Positions 1-10,444 of a stretch of 64,000 nt of DNA are shown here, one piece after another. A program made the position numbers and the translations under genes. The notes under the pieces are model-generated. The model ran no database searches. It was not told the DNA's origin and saw nothing but the letters and a program-made list of their open reading frames with translations. Within the stretch, counting starts at the first letter, position 1, and every line of letters begins with the position of its first letter. The stretch comes from Microglena sp. YARC (taxonomy: Eukaryota; Chlorophyta; Chlorophyceae; Chlamydomonadales; Chlamydomonadaceae). The DNA lies in the NCBI GenBank assembly GCA_022414725.1, contig CM039463.1, forward strand, positions 91,274,888 through 91,338,887. The letters run 5' to 3'.

Positions 1-108
1 GCGGCTGGCTCTCTATCTCAAAGAGTTGTTCCTCGAACTGGGCGGAGGTGAGCGTGTCAAAAATGGGGGTGCCACGCACGATGGGCTCCAAGGTGTCCTT
101 GTTAAACA
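1..108 (-). CDS. Exon-like block A, copy 1 (unknown minus-strand gene)
   Basis: The minus strand is open from position 108 to the window edge. It encodes a block beginning VFNKDTLEPIVRGTP and continuing to QLFEIESQ. A second copy (270-388) and a third (707-816) encode the same block, with substitutions that keep the protein character (VFNKDTLEPI versus VFHKDSLEPI). In all copies the upstream side on the minus strand ends in AG before TGTTTAAC or TGTTTCAC, as expected for a splice acceptor. I do not recognise the family. The block is acidic near its end (FEEQLFEIESQ). It could be a true exon or a decayed duplicate; the window edge hides its end. Confidence 0.4.
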
Positions 109-109
109 C

Positions 110-265
110 TGTGGGTGGGTTTGGGTTTGGGTTTGGGTGGGGGGTTGCAAATGGGGTTTGAGTTGGGGGTTTGGGTTTTCATTTGGGGTTGGGGGTTGGG
201 GGTTGGGGTTGGTTCAAACTGTGAGCTCCCACATTCCATGCAAATATTTTCTTTCAATGGGTACG
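110..265. repeat. G/T-rich minisatellite, first block
   Basis: Runs of GGGTTTGGG and GGGTTGGGG fill the gap between exon-like copies 1 and 2. All G-runs are on the plus strand. Open frames across it are Gly/Val/Trp low-complexity and are not genes. Confidence 0.8.
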
Positions 266-269
266 TTGG

Positions 270-388
270 CTGCGCGCAGCTGGCTCTCTATCTCGAAGAG
301 CTGCCTCCTCGAACTGGGCGGAGTGAGCGTGTCAAAAATGGGGGTGCCCGCGCACGATGGGCTCCAAGGTATCCTTGTTAAACACTGT
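270..388 (-). pseudogene. Exon-like block A, copy 2, frameshifted
   Basis: This block is homologous to those at 1-108 and 707-816. On the minus strand it reads VFNKDTLEPIVRG and then loses frame, because the stretch for the following S/T-P-I-F has one extra base (CGGGCACCCCC against GGCACCCCC in copy 1). A second small indel lies near the Glu-rich end. It is a decayed duplicate of the exon, carried along with the flanking G/T satellite. Confidence 0.5.
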
Positions 389-389
389 G

Positions 390-545
390 TGTGGGGTGGG
401 GTGGTGGTTGGGGGTGGGCCCGGGTGCATGTGGGGTGGGTTGGGGGGTTGGGGGCTGGGAATGGGGTTGGGGTTAGGGGTTGAATGTTGGGGTTGGGGGT
501 TGAGGTTGGTGTTGGGGTTGGAGGTGGGGTTGGTTCAAATGTGTG
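390..545. repeat. G/T-rich minisatellite, second block
   Basis: GGGGTTGGGGGTT-type repeat between exon-like copies 2 and 3. It resembles the block at 110-265, so exon piece plus satellite appear to have been duplicated together. 546-700 is a transition into copy 3 with GGGGT repeats and no gene. Confidence 0.75.
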
Positions 546-706
546 CTCCCACAATCCATGTGTAAGGTTTCACTGGGTACACCGGTAACTCGCCGGCTGC
601 AGCTTGGGGTGGGAGTTGGAAAGGGAGTTTTTGTTTAGTTGTTTTGCTGGGGTCGGGATTGGGGTGGAGACAGGAGTAGGGGTAGAGGTAGGGGTACACG
701 GGTGAC

Positions 707-816
707 TTGCAGCTGGCTCTCTATCTCAAACAGTTGCTCATCGAACTGGGCGCAGGTGATTGTGTCGAAAATGGGGGAGCCGCATATAATGGGTTCCAAG
801 GAGTCCTTGTGAAACA
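707..816 (-). CDS. Exon-like block A, copy 3 (unknown gene)
   Basis: On the minus strand an AG acceptor (CATGCAG) precedes an open block of about 36 residues. It starts VFHKDSLEPIICGSPIF and ends QLFEIESQLQ, followed by a GTCACC donor-like site. The three-copy comparison shows mostly third-position or conservative changes between copies 1 and 3, which suggests that one of them was under coding constraint. No family is recognised. It could be joined to the exon-like blocks at 7270-7447, 9633-9770 and 10445-10542, all on the same strand, but the intron phases between D and A do not match directly. Confidence 0.4.
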
Positions 817-819
817 CTG

Positions 820-1290
820 CATGTGGTGTGGGTGGAGGGCGGGGGGTGGGCCCGGCTGCGGGTTGGGGTGGGTGCAGGGCGGGGGCTGGGTGTGGGGGGG
901 TGGGCCAGGCTGCGTGTGGTGTGGGTGGGAGGGCGGGGGGCGGGGGTGGGGGGGTGGGCCCGGCTGCGGGTTGGGGGTGGGTGTGGGGGGGTGGGGCCAG
1001 GCTGCGTGTGGTGTGGGTGGAGGCGGGGGGTGGGGGTGGGGGGTGGGCCCGGCTGCGGGTTGGGGTGGGTTCAGGGCGGGGGGCTGGGTGTAATGTGTGT
1101 GTGGGGGGGGGCAGGCTGCGTGTGGTGTGGGTGGAGGGCGGGGGTGGGGGGGTGGGCCCTGGCTGCGTGTGGTGTGGGTGGAGGGCGGTGTGTGTGTGTG
1201 TGTGGGGCGGGTGGGGGGGGGGGGGGGCTGTGGGTTGGGGTTGGGGTAGGCATTGAGGTAGGGGAAGGGGTTGGGTTGGGGTTGGGGGGT
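820..1290. repeat. GTG/GGG-rich minisatellite
   Basis: Imperfect repeats of TGTGGTGTGGGTGGAGG plus GGGCCCGGCTGCGGG, about 45-70 bp each, with all G-runs on the plus strand. The long Pro/His/Thr-rich minus-strand frames here are products of the repeat. Confidence 0.85.
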
Positions 1291-1424
1291 TGGGGAGATG
1301 AGGAGAGACATAGGAGCATGGATTTCGCTTTATGTGTGCACAAGGAGGACAGGTGGTGATAAGCTCTGAAAGGGTGAGATGGATGTAAAGATGGTAGTGT
1401 GTCTGGACATGAATTAAAATTTGG

Positions 1425-1612
1425 TCACACTCTGTATTCATATTTGCATACAGATTTGAATTCAAATGTGGTGGTCTCACCTCCATATTCGTATTCACAT
1501 GCAGATTTGAATTCACATGTCGTGATCTCACCTCTGTATTCATTTGCATGCAGATTTGAATTCAAATGTGGTCTCACCTCTGTATTCATATTCACATGCA
1601 GATTTAAGGCTT
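1425..1612. repeat. About 55-bp tandem repeat, four copies
   Basis: Four imperfect units share the core CAGATTTGAATTCAAATGTGG followed by TCTCACCTC(T/C)(G/A)TATTC. Each core holds the palindrome TTTGAATTCAAA. No gene is supported. Confidence 0.8.
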
Positions 1613-1689
1613 AGGCCCATAGATGCAAGCTCTCTTAACTGGCGGCGTGCAATGTTGCGGGGGCAGGCTTCCTGCCAGTTTTCCACCCT

Positions 1690-2262
1690 GTATGTATGTA
1701 TTCAAATTTGTGTTGAGTATGTGTTGAGTATGTGTTGAGTATGTGTGTTGAGTATGTGTTGAGTATGTGTTGAGTATGTGTTGAGTATGTGTTGAGTATG
1801 TGTTGAGTATGTGTTGAGTATGTGTTGAGTATGTGTGTTGAGTATGTATGTTGAGTATGTGTGTTGAGTATGTGTTGAGTATGTGTTGAGTATGTGTTGA
1901 GTATGTGTTGAGTATGTGTTGAGAATGTGTTGAGTATGTGTTGAGTATGTGTTGAGTATGTGTTGAGTATGTGTTTGAGTTAATGTGTTGAGTATGTTGT
2001 GCTGAGTATGTGTTGAGTATGTGTTGAGCATGTGTTGAATATGTGTGTTGAGTATGTGTGTTGAGTATGTGTGTTGAGTATGTGTTGAGTATGTGTTGAG
2101 TATGTGTGTTGAGTATGTGTGTTGAGTATGTGTGTTGAGTATGTGTGTTGAGTATGTGTTGAGTATGTGTGTTGAGTATGTGTTGAGTATGTGTTGAGTA
2201 TGTGTTGAGTATGTGTTGAGTATGTGTTGAGTATGTGTTGAGTGTGTGTTGAGTATGTGTGT
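1690..2262. repeat. 11-bp satellite (TGTTGAGTATG)n
   Basis: About 45 units of TGTTGAGTATG with 13-bp variants (TGTGTTGAGTATG). A short direct repeat, CCAGTTTTCCACCCTG, lies before it (about 1675) and again after the neighbouring array (about 2355), which suggests that the whole block expanded between two copies of one anchor. Open frames through it are Thr/His/Gln-rich artefacts. Confidence 0.9.
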
Positions 2263-2765
2263 GCATGTATGTGTGTGTATGTATGCGTTTGTATTTGTGT
2301 GTTTGTGTGCTTCTGTGTGCATCTGTATGTGTGTTTTGTGTATGTGTGCGTCCTACCAGTTTTCCACCCTGCATGTATGTGTTTGAGTATGTGTGTTTGC
2401 GTGTTACTGTGTGCCTTTTGATGTGTGCGCATCTGTGTCCGTGTTTTTGACTGTTTGTGTGTATTTGTATGTGTCTGTGTATGTTTGTGTGTGTTTTGTG
2501 TATGTGTGGTCTGTATGTGATGGAGTATGTGTGTATGTATGCGTGTGTGTTTGTGTGCTTCTCTGTGCGTTTTTATGTATGCGCGTCTGTTTTGTGCGTG
2601 CGTGTCTGTGTGTGGGTGTTTTTGTCCGTCTGTGTATGTTTGTGTGCGTCTGTGTGCATCTATGTGTGTTTGTCTGTATATTTTGTGTACGTGTGTGTCT
2701 GTATGTGCCTGTGTGTCTGTGTGTCTGTTTGTCTGTTTGTCTGTGCGTTTTGTGTATGTGCCCCT
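2262..2765. repeat. TGTGTNTG-rich degenerate microsatellite
   Basis: Degenerate TGTG/TCTG-rich sequence grading into the CTGT arrays downstream. The Cys/Val-rich frames are repeat artefacts. Confidence 0.75.
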
Positions 2766-2968
2766 GTGTCTGTCTGTTCCAGCCCTACAATATCTGTCAG
2801 AACATACTGAAGGGATTTGCCAAACCTCGAACAATCAAGCTTCATTCTAGACCATCAGAATACCCCAAATTGTTACTAAACAGCAACCACACAGTACCTA
2901 CCTCCATATTATTTGGCGGAGCCCCCATTCTGGAGGGCGGGGCCCCCAGGGTTTCCGCATTGTCCGAT

Positions 2969-3064
2969 TGTCTGTCTGTCTGTCTGTCTGTCTGTCCTGT
3001 CTGTCTGTCCTGTCTGTCTGTCTGTCTGTCTGTCTGTCTTATCTGTCTGTCTGTCTGTCTGTCA

Positions 3065-3120
<56 letters not shown>

Positions 3121-3137
3121 GTCTGTCTGCCTGTCAC
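2969..3137. repeat. (CTGT)n microsatellite, unit 1
   Basis: Tetranucleotide CTGT array with rare CTAT, CAGT and CTGC variants. The variants recur at matching places in units 2 and 3, so the array was already interrupted before triplication. Confidence 0.9.
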
Positions 3138-3329
3138 ATTCCAACCCTGGACCTCGCAAACCCACTCTCCACCCTTCCAAACCTCGGACAGCTAGAACCT
3201 CTCCGCCAATTTCGAAACCACTCTCTACCAATGTTGCAAGCGACGCTCCTAGGACTTGTGTGTTATTTGGCAACCCTTTATATAGTTGGTCCCAGGGTTC
3301 TTTTAAAGGGGGGTCCTTAAACTACTAAT

Positions 3330-3700
3330 GCTTACGTAATCCCACTTTTAAACGTGGGGGGGTTGGGGGGTGGAGGGGGGAGATGTACTCAAAAACTACT
3401 AATGCTTACCTATCCCCACTTTAAACGTGGGGGGTGGGGGGGGAAGGGTGGGGGGGAGATGTACTTAAAAGTACTAATGCTTACCTAACCCCACTTTTAA
3501 AGGAGGGGGGGGGGGGGATGTCCTTCAAAAACTGCTAATACATAATCCAACCCCACTTTAAAAAGGGGGGGGGGGGGGGGGGGATGTACTTCAAAACTGC
3601 TAATGCTTAACTAAACCAGACCTAAACCCACTTTTAACGGGGGGGTGAACTTCAAAACTAATAATGCTTACGGATCCCCACTTATAAAGGGGGGGGGGGG
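3330..3700. repeat. Poly-G hairpin cassettes, unit 1
   Basis: A roughly 70-bp cassette is repeated five to six times: CCCCACTTTTAAACGTGGGG (or a close variant) followed by a 7-20 nt G-run, then AACTACTAATGCTTAC. The C-run and G-run pair as a hairpin around TTTAAA. Equivalent arrays lie at 4740-5115 and 6160-6605. Confidence 0.8.
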
Positions 3701-4383
3701 GGGTAACTTAATAACTAATAAGGCTATGCAGGACATCATCACCTCAGGGGAGCTGCTAAAGCTGCTGTGTGTAGCGGAAAAGAAAAGCAGAATAAGTTAT
3801 AGCTGTAAAATCTGAAGCTCTTTCCTTATATGATGGTTCACCTGAACAAGTTTGATGCAGCGTCGCCTGCGACGCTAAAAATGGCGGAGAGTGATCGATA
3901 GAGCAAACAGGTGGCAAGGGAAGCGAGTTAATTACGAGATCGCTGGCTGACGTGTCTGGCTTCATCATGGTCAGACGGTCAGACGGTCGGTCGGCTCGGT
4001 CGAACGGACAAATGGGTAACACTGGGGCTCCGCCCCCCAGAAGGGAGGGCTCCGCAAAAAAATCATCAGGATTTGTCGAAAGAGTCGAAGATCAGTTAAA
4101 TATACTGGCAAAATTCAAATAAATTGCACTACCCTCCATCTTTCTGTTTGTCTGTGCGTTTTGTGTATGTGCCCCTGTGTCTGTCTGTTCCAGCCCTACA
4201 ATATCTGTCAGAACATACTGAAGGGATTTGCCAAACCTCGAACAATCAAGCTTCATTCTAGACCATCAGAATACCCCAAATTGTTACTAAACAGCAACCA
4301 CACAGTACCTACCCTCCATATTATTTTGGCGGAGCCCCCCCATTCTGGAGGGCGGGGCCCCCCAGGGTTTCCGCATTGTCCGA

Positions 4384-4449
<66 letters not shown>

Positions 4450-4469
4450 GTCTGTCTGTCTGTCTGTCA

Positions 4470-4525
<56 letters not shown>

Positions 4526-4540
4526 GTCTGTCTGCCTGTC
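4384..4540. repeat. (CTGT)n microsatellite, unit 2
   Basis: CTGT array carrying the same interruptions as units 1 and 3. Confidence 0.9.
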
Positions 4541-5793
4541 ACATTCCAACCCTGGACCTCGCAAACCCACTCTCCACCCTTCCAAACCTCGGACAGCTAG
4601 AACCTTCTCCGCCAATTTTCGAAACCACTCTCTACCAATGTTTGCAAGCGACGCTACCTAGACTTGTGTGTTATTTGGCAACCCTTTATATAGTTGGTCC
4701 CAGGGTTCTTTTAAAGGGGGGTCCTTAAACTACTAATGCTTACGTAATCCCACTTTTAAACGTGGGGGGTTGGGGGGTGAGGGGGGGGAGATGTACTCAA
4801 AAACTACTAATGCTTACCTATCCCCACTTTTAAACGTGGGGGGTGGGGGGGAAGGGTGGGGGAGATGTACTTAAAAAAGTACTAATGCTACCTAACCCCA
4901 CTTTTAAAGGAGGGGGGGGGGGGGATGTCCTTCAAAAACTGCTAAAATAATCCAACCCCACTTTAAAAGGGGGGGGGGGGGGGGGGGATGTACTTCAAAA
5001 ACTGCTAATGCTTAACTAAACCAGACCTAAACCCACTTTTAACGGGGGGGTGAACTTCAAAACTAATAATGCTTATGGATCCCCACTTATAAAGGGGGGG
5101 GGGGGGGGGGGGGTAACTTAATAACTAATAAGGCTATGCAGGACATCATCACCTCAGGGGAGCTGCCTAGAAGCTGCTGTGTGTAGCGGAAAAGAAAAGC
5201 AGAATAAGTTATAGCTGTAAAATCTGAAGCTCTTTCCTTATATGATGGTTCACCTGAACAAGTTTGATGCAGCGTCGCCTGCGACGCTAAAAAATGGCGG
5301 AGAGTGATCGATAGAGCAACAGGTGGCAAGGGAAGCGAGTTAATTACGAGATCGCTGGCTGACGTGTCTGGCTTCATCATGGTCAGACGGTCAGACGGTC
5401 GGTCGGTCGGTCGAACGGACAAATGGGTAACACTGGGGGCTCCCGCCCCCCAGAAGGGAGGGCTCCGCAAAAAATCATCAGGATTTGTCGAAAGAGTCGA
5501 AGATCAGTTAAATATACTGCAAAATTCAAATAAATTGCCACCTACCCTCCATCTTTCTGTTTGTCTGTGCGTTTTGTGTATGTGCCCCTGTGTCTGTCTG
5601 TTCCAGCCCTACAATATCTGTCAGAACATACTGAAGGGATTTGCCAAACCTCGAACAATCAAGCTTCATTCTAGACCATCAGAATACCCCAAATTGTTAC
5701 GAAACAGCAACCACACAGTACCTACCCTCCATATTATTTTGGCGAGCCCCCCATTCTGGAGGGCGGGGCCCCCAGGGTTTCCGCATTGTCCGA

Positions 5794-5795
<2 letters not shown>

Positions 5796-5858
<63 letters not shown>

Positions 5859-5878
5859 GTCTGTCTGTCTGTCTGTCA

Positions 5879-5946
<68 letters not shown>

Positions 5947-5961
5947 GTCTGTCTGCCTGTC
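5796..5961. repeat. (CTGT)n microsatellite, unit 3
   Basis: CTGT array carrying the same interruptions as units 1 and 2. Confidence 0.9.
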
Positions 5962-7036
5962 ACATTCCAACCCTGGACCTCGCTAAACCCACTCTCACCC
6001 TTCCAAACGCTCGGACAGCTAAGAACTCTCGCCAATTTTCGAAACCACTCTCTACCAATGTTGCAAGCGACGCTCCCTAGGACTTGTGTGTTATTTGGCA
6101 ACCCTTACTATAGTTGGTCCCAGGGTTCTTTTTACGAAGGGGGTCCGTTAAACTACTAATGCTTACGTAATCCCACTTTTTAAACGTGGGGGGGTTGGGG
6201 GTGGGGGGGGGGAGAGATGTACTTCAAAAACTACTAATGCTTACCTAATCCCCACTTTTTAAACGTGGGGGGTGGGGGGGGAATGGGGAGATGTTACCTT
6301 AAAAAACTAATGCTTATCCATAACCCCACTTTTAAAGGAGGGGGGGGGGGGGGATCCTTCAAAACTGCTAATACATAATCCAACGCACTTTAAAAGGGGG
6401 GGGGGGGGGGGGGGGATGTCCTTCAAAACTGCTAATACATAATCCAACCCCACTTTAAAAGGGGGGGGGGGGGGGGGGGATGTACTCTCAAAACTGCTAA
6501 TGCTTATCTAAACCAGACCTAAACCCACTTTAACGGGGGGTGAACTTCAAAACTAATAATGCTTATGGATCCCCACTTATAAAAGGGGGGGGGGGGGGGG
6601 GGGGGTAACTTAATAACTAATAAGGCTATGCAGGACATCATCACCTCAGGGGAGCTGCCTAGAAGCTGCTGTGTGTAGCGGAAAAGAAAAGCAGAATAAG
6701 TTATAGCTGTAAAATCTGAAGCTCTTTCCTTATATGATGGTTCACCTGAACAAGTTTGATGCAGCGTCGCCTGCGACGCTAAAAAATGGCGGAGAGTGAT
6801 CGATAGAGCAACAGGTGGCAAGGGAAGCGAGTTAGTTACGAGATCGCTGGCTGACGTGTCTGGCTTCATCATGGTCAGACGGTCAGACGGTCGGTCGGTC
6901 GGTCGAACGGACAAATGGGTAACACTGGGGCTCCCGCCCCCAGAAGGGAGGGCTCCGCAAAAAATCATCAGGATTTGTCGAAAGAGTCGAAGATCAGTTA
7001 AATATACTGCAAAATTCAAATAAATTGCCACCTACC

Positions 7037-7105
7037 CTCCATCTTTCCATTTGGACACAGATGACAAAAACAACGTTGCGCTTCCCACCTGCTGCCCATA
7101 TTGTT
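7037..7105 (-). pseudogene. Truncated copy of exon-like block D
   Basis: The sequence matches 7265-7345 (CACCTACCCTCCATCTTTCC, then AACAACGTTG), but has lost bases in the middle and stops after about 65 nt. On the minus strand the block D frame is broken. It sits exactly where the third 1.4-kb unit ends. Confidence 0.45.
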
Positions 7106-7269
7106 GATGGTTGTTTCAGCCTAAGGGTTGGCCAAATAGGCTAAAAGAACTTGCCCAACCAGGGGTAGTAGGGATGAGTTTGGTGACGCCCTTCCCCTCC
7201 CTCCCCCCCCCCACCCCCCCCCCCCCACCCACCCACACATGTGTGGTGTTATATGTGGTGGTAAGCTAT

Positions 7270-7447
7270 GTCACCTACCCTCCATCTTTCCATTTGGTGT
7301 CACAGATGACAGAAACAACGTTGTGCCTTCCCCCTGCTGCCCAAGGCAGACGAGTAGCTGCTGGTAGCGAGCCCTCCACACCATGCTCAGGGGCCCTTGG
7401 GACAGCTAGACAGTCAGGTTGCCCTCTGGACACAACCTGCACATGGT
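7270..7447 (-). CDS. Exon-like block D (unknown minus-strand gene)
   Basis: On the minus strand, an AG acceptor (CATGTGCAG) opens a frame starting VVSRGQPDCLAVPRAPEHG and ending VSVICDTKWKDG, then a GTAGGTGA donor. The partial copy at 7037-7105 suggests local duplication of the donor side. No family is recognised. The plus strand is also open here, so the strand assignment is inference from the splice sites and from the other minus-strand blocks. Confidence 0.35.
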
Positions 7448-9425
7448 GAGGTTGGCGTTGGGGTCGGGGTTGGGGTTGGGAGTTGGGGTTGGGTTGGGAG
7501 TTGGGTTGGGGTTGGGTTGGGAGTTGGGGTTGGGGTTGGGATTGGGGTTGGAGTTGGGGTTGGGTTGGGGTTGGGAGTTGGGGTTGGAGTTGGGTTTGGG
7601 GTTGGGAGTTGGGTTTGGGAGTTGGGGATGGGGTTGAGAGTTGGGATTGAGATTGGGAGTCGGGGTTTATGTTGGTAGTTGGGTTTGGGTGTTGGGTTTG
7701 GATTTGGATCTGGGTTTGGGAGCTGGGGTTGAGGTTGGGAGTTGGGTTTGAGAGTTGGAGTTGGGTTTGAGAGTTGTGTTTGGGTTTGGGAAGTTGGGTT
7801 TGGAAGTTGGGTTTGGATTTGAGTTTGGTTTTGGGTTAGGGTGGTTTGGGTTGGGAGTCGGGGTTGAGGTTGGGAGTTGGAGTTAGGCTGGGGTTGGGAG
7901 TTGCGTTGGGTTTGGGTTTGGGGTTGGATTGGGGTTTGGAGCTAAGGTTAGTTGGTGTTGAGTTGGGTTTGGGTTTGGGTTGGGTTTGGGGTTGGAGTTT
8001 GGGTTTGGGTTGAGAGTTGGTGGTTGGAGTTTGGAGTTTGGGTTGGGTTTGGGTTTGGGTTGAGAGTTAGGTGGTTTGGATTTGGGTTTGGGTTTTTAGG
8101 GTTGAGAGTTGGGTGGTGAGAGTTTTTGGGTTTGGTTGAGAGTTGGGTGGTTGGGAGTTTGGGTTTTGGGTTGGGTTGAGAGTTGGGTGGTTGGGAGTTT
8201 GGGTTTGGGTTTGGGTTGAGAGTTGGGGGTTTGGGTTTGGGTGGTTGAGAGTTGGTTTGGAGTTTGGTTTGGTTTGGGTTGAGAGTTTGAGTGGTTTGGA
8301 GTTTGGGTTTGGGTTTGGGGTTGAGAGTTGGGTGGTTGGAGTTTGGGTTTGGGTTTGGGTTGAGAGTTGTGGTGGTTGTAGAGAGTTTGGGTTTGGGTTT
8401 GGGTTGAGAGTTGGGTGGTTGGTTTGGGTTTGGGTTGAGAGTTGGGTGGTTGGGAGTTTGGTTTGGGGTTTGGGTTGAGAGTTGGGTGGTTGGGAGTTTG
8501 GGTTTGGGTTTTTGGGTTTGGGTTTTGAGAGTTGGGTGGTTGGGGTTTGGGGTTTGGGTTTGGGTTTGGTTTGAGAGTTGGTGCGTTTGGAGTTTGGGTT
8601 TGGGTTTGGTGAGAGTTGGGTGGTTTGGGAGGGTTTGGGTTTGGGGGTGGGTTGAGTTTGGGTTTGGTTGAGAGATTGGGAGTTTGGTTTGGGTTGAGAG
8701 TTGGGTGGTTGAGAGTTTGGGTTTGGGTTTGGGTTTGGGTTGAGATTTGGGTTTCGGTTTGCGTTGAGAGTGTGGGTGTTGGGAGTTTGGGTTTGGGTTT
8801 GGTTGAGAGTGGTGGTTGGAAGTTTGGGTTTGGGTTTGGGTTGAGAGTCGGGTGGTTGGGAGTTTGAGTTTGGGTTTGGGTTGAGAGTTGGGTGGTTGGG
8901 AGTTTGGGTTTGGGTTTGGGTTGAGAGTTGGGTGGTTGGGAGTTTGGGTTTGGGTTTGGGTTGAGAGTTGGGTGGTTGGGAGTTTGGGTTTGGGTTTGGG
9001 TTGAGAGTTGGGTGGTTGGGAGTTTGGGTTTGGCTTTGGGTTTGGGTTGAGAGTTGGGTTTGGGTTTGGGTTGAGAGTTGGGTGGTTGGGAGTTTGGGTT
9101 TGGGTTTGGGTTGAGAGTTGGGTGGTTGGGAGTTTGGGTTTGGGTTTGGGTTTGGGTTGAGAGTTGGGTTTGGGTTTGGGTTGAGAGTTGGGTGGTTGGG
9201 AGTTTGGGTTTGAGTTTGGGTTTGGGTTTGGATTGTGAGTTGGGTTTGGGAGTTGGGTTTGGATTTAGGTTTGGGTTGGGTAGGGATTGTGAGTTGGGGT
9301 TGGGGTTGGGTTGGGTTGGAGTTTGGGTTTGGGTTGGAGTTGGGGTTGGGTTTGGGAGTTTGGGGTTGGTTGGAGTTGGGGTTAGGATTTGGGTTTAGGT
9401 CTGGGTTTTGGTTTGGGTTGTGCGA
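7448..9425. repeat. TTTGGG-rich satellite with 40-bp higher-order unit
   Basis: About 2 kb of G-rich plus-strand repeat. The left part is GGGTTGGGGTTGGGAGTT. From about 8100 a 40-bp unit dominates: GAGAGTTGGGTGGTTGGGAG followed by three TTTGGG and GTT; for example, consecutive units start at 8883, 8923 and 8963. The right flank degenerates again. Open Asn/Pro/Gln-rich minus frames here are artefacts. The strand is a strong candidate for G-quadruplex formation. Confidence 0.9.
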
Positions 9426-9513
9426 GAGGGGCTGCATTTTGCACTCAGAAATGGGTATATTAGAATTTTTGCATCCCGTGTTTACATGACCTGCAGACTG
9501 TGAGCAGCCTAAA

Positions 9514-9517
<4 letters not shown>

Positions 9518-9604
<87 letters not shown>
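9518..9604. repeat. (CT)n microsatellite
   Basis: About 43 CT dinucleotides, almost uninterrupted, lying just past the donor side of exon-like block B. Confidence 0.95.
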
Positions 9605-9609
<5 letters not shown>

Positions 9610-9632
9610 CTCAGTGCATGTCTCCTCCTTAC

Positions 9633-9770
9633 CTCAGGGATGGGGACAAGCTCACACGCTGCAGTGAATGCCACCTTGCCAGCGTAGAGGGAGATTCCAC
9701 CCAATGCATTATCTGCAACAGACCGCTTGCTCATGGTCTTGCCCTTTGAAATGCCATTGATGTCTGGAAT
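9633..9770 (-). CDS. Exon-like block B (unknown gene), complete copy
   Basis: The minus strand has an AG acceptor (CATACAG), 46 in-frame codons and a GTAAGG donor. The peptide starts [16 protein letters not shown] and ends [10 protein letters not shown]; the middle is hydrophobic ([14 protein letters not shown]). Both ends are phase 0, and the block at 10445-10542 also ends phase 0, so C-B splicing is consistent. Two further truncated copies of its first 16 codons lie upstream at 9872-9918 and 10035-10093. No family is recognised. Confidence 0.5.
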
Positions 9771-9821
9771 CTGTATGAGTGTATTTTGTGCGTGTGAGTG
9801 TGTATTGTGTGTGTATATTGT

Positions 9822-9852
<31 letters not shown>

Positions 9853-9871
9853 GTCCGGGGGCAACATATCG

Positions 9872-9918
9872 CTTGCTCATGGTCTTGCCCTTTGAAATGC
9901 CTTTGATGTCTGGGATCT
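9872..9918 (-). pseudogene. Truncated copy of exon-like block B
   Basis: The minus strand reads acceptor AG, then [16 protein letters not shown], and then runs into a poly-C/GT microsatellite. It keeps the acceptor and the first 16 codons but no donor. Confidence 0.55.
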
Positions 9919-9981
9919 GTGTGTGTGAGTATTGTGTGTGTGTGAGTGCGTATTGTGTGTACAATATGTGAGTTTATATTG

Positions 9982-10023
<42 letters not shown>

Positions 10024-10034
10024 GGTGTGGGGGG

Positions 10035-10093
10035 GGCAGATTGCTTGCTCATGGTCTCGCCTTTTGAAATGCCATAAATGTGTGGCACACAAC
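10035..10093 (-). pseudogene. Second truncated copy of exon-like block B
   Basis: The minus strand encodes YGISKGETMSKQ at the matching place and then enters a C-rich repeat. It is more diverged than the copy at 9872-9918, and its acceptor region is altered (CACACATTTATGG). Confidence 0.5.
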
Positions 10094-10099
10094 CCCACA

Positions 10100-10243
10100 C
10101 CTCTCCACATTAACTTTATTTGCTTCATGCATCCATTCACCCACCCAACCACATAATCCACCCACCCACACAATACACCGATGCTGCTGATGGCGTCCAC
10201 CCCCCACACAATCCACCCACTCACACAATCCACTTAACTGCTG

Positions 10244-10283
<40 letters not shown>

Positions 10284-10444
10284 GTTACACTACCCTTACT
10301 TACTTAAGTCGATTGGTACAACCCAAACAGGCGATGATACCACCAACACAAGCCCCCGCCCGCCCACCCACCCACCTATGCCCTCACCTACTCACTCGCC
10401 CACCCACATGCACCTACCTAACTACCCATCCACCCACATCTCAC
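10100..10444. repeat. CCCA-rich sequence with a poly-C run
   Basis: Low-complexity ACCCACCCA-type sequence surrounds a run of about 30 C at 10248-10281. No coding signal. Confidence 0.8.

Larger units (their letters stand above)
2738..7044. repeat. 1.4-kb unit in three tandem copies
   Basis: Three copies start at about 2738, 4143 and 5546 with CTGTTTGTCTGTGCG. Each holds, in order: a conserved 200-bp block containing CAACCACACAGTACCTACC; a CTGT microsatellite; a block ending GGTCCCAGGGTTC; five to seven poly-G segments; a block with AAATGGCGGAGAGTG; and a 3' block with GGACAAATGGGTAACACTGG and GGGCTCCGCAAAA. The third copy is about 100 bp longer because one poly-G segment is doubled. Copies differ mainly by indels in homopolymers. 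Parts of the 3' block recur at 19198, 20014, 27975 and 38320, so the unit is made partly from a dispersed family. Confidence 0.9.

Noticed and set aside
7448..9425. True telomere end
   Set aside because: The tract is interstitial, the unit is TTTGGG within a 40-bp repeat, and genes or elements lie on both sides.
8067..10100. 677-codon minus-strand frame, Asn/Pro/Gln/Thr-rich
   Set aside because: Mostly translation of the TTTGGG satellite. Only the part at 9633-9770 (exon-like block B) looks like real coding.
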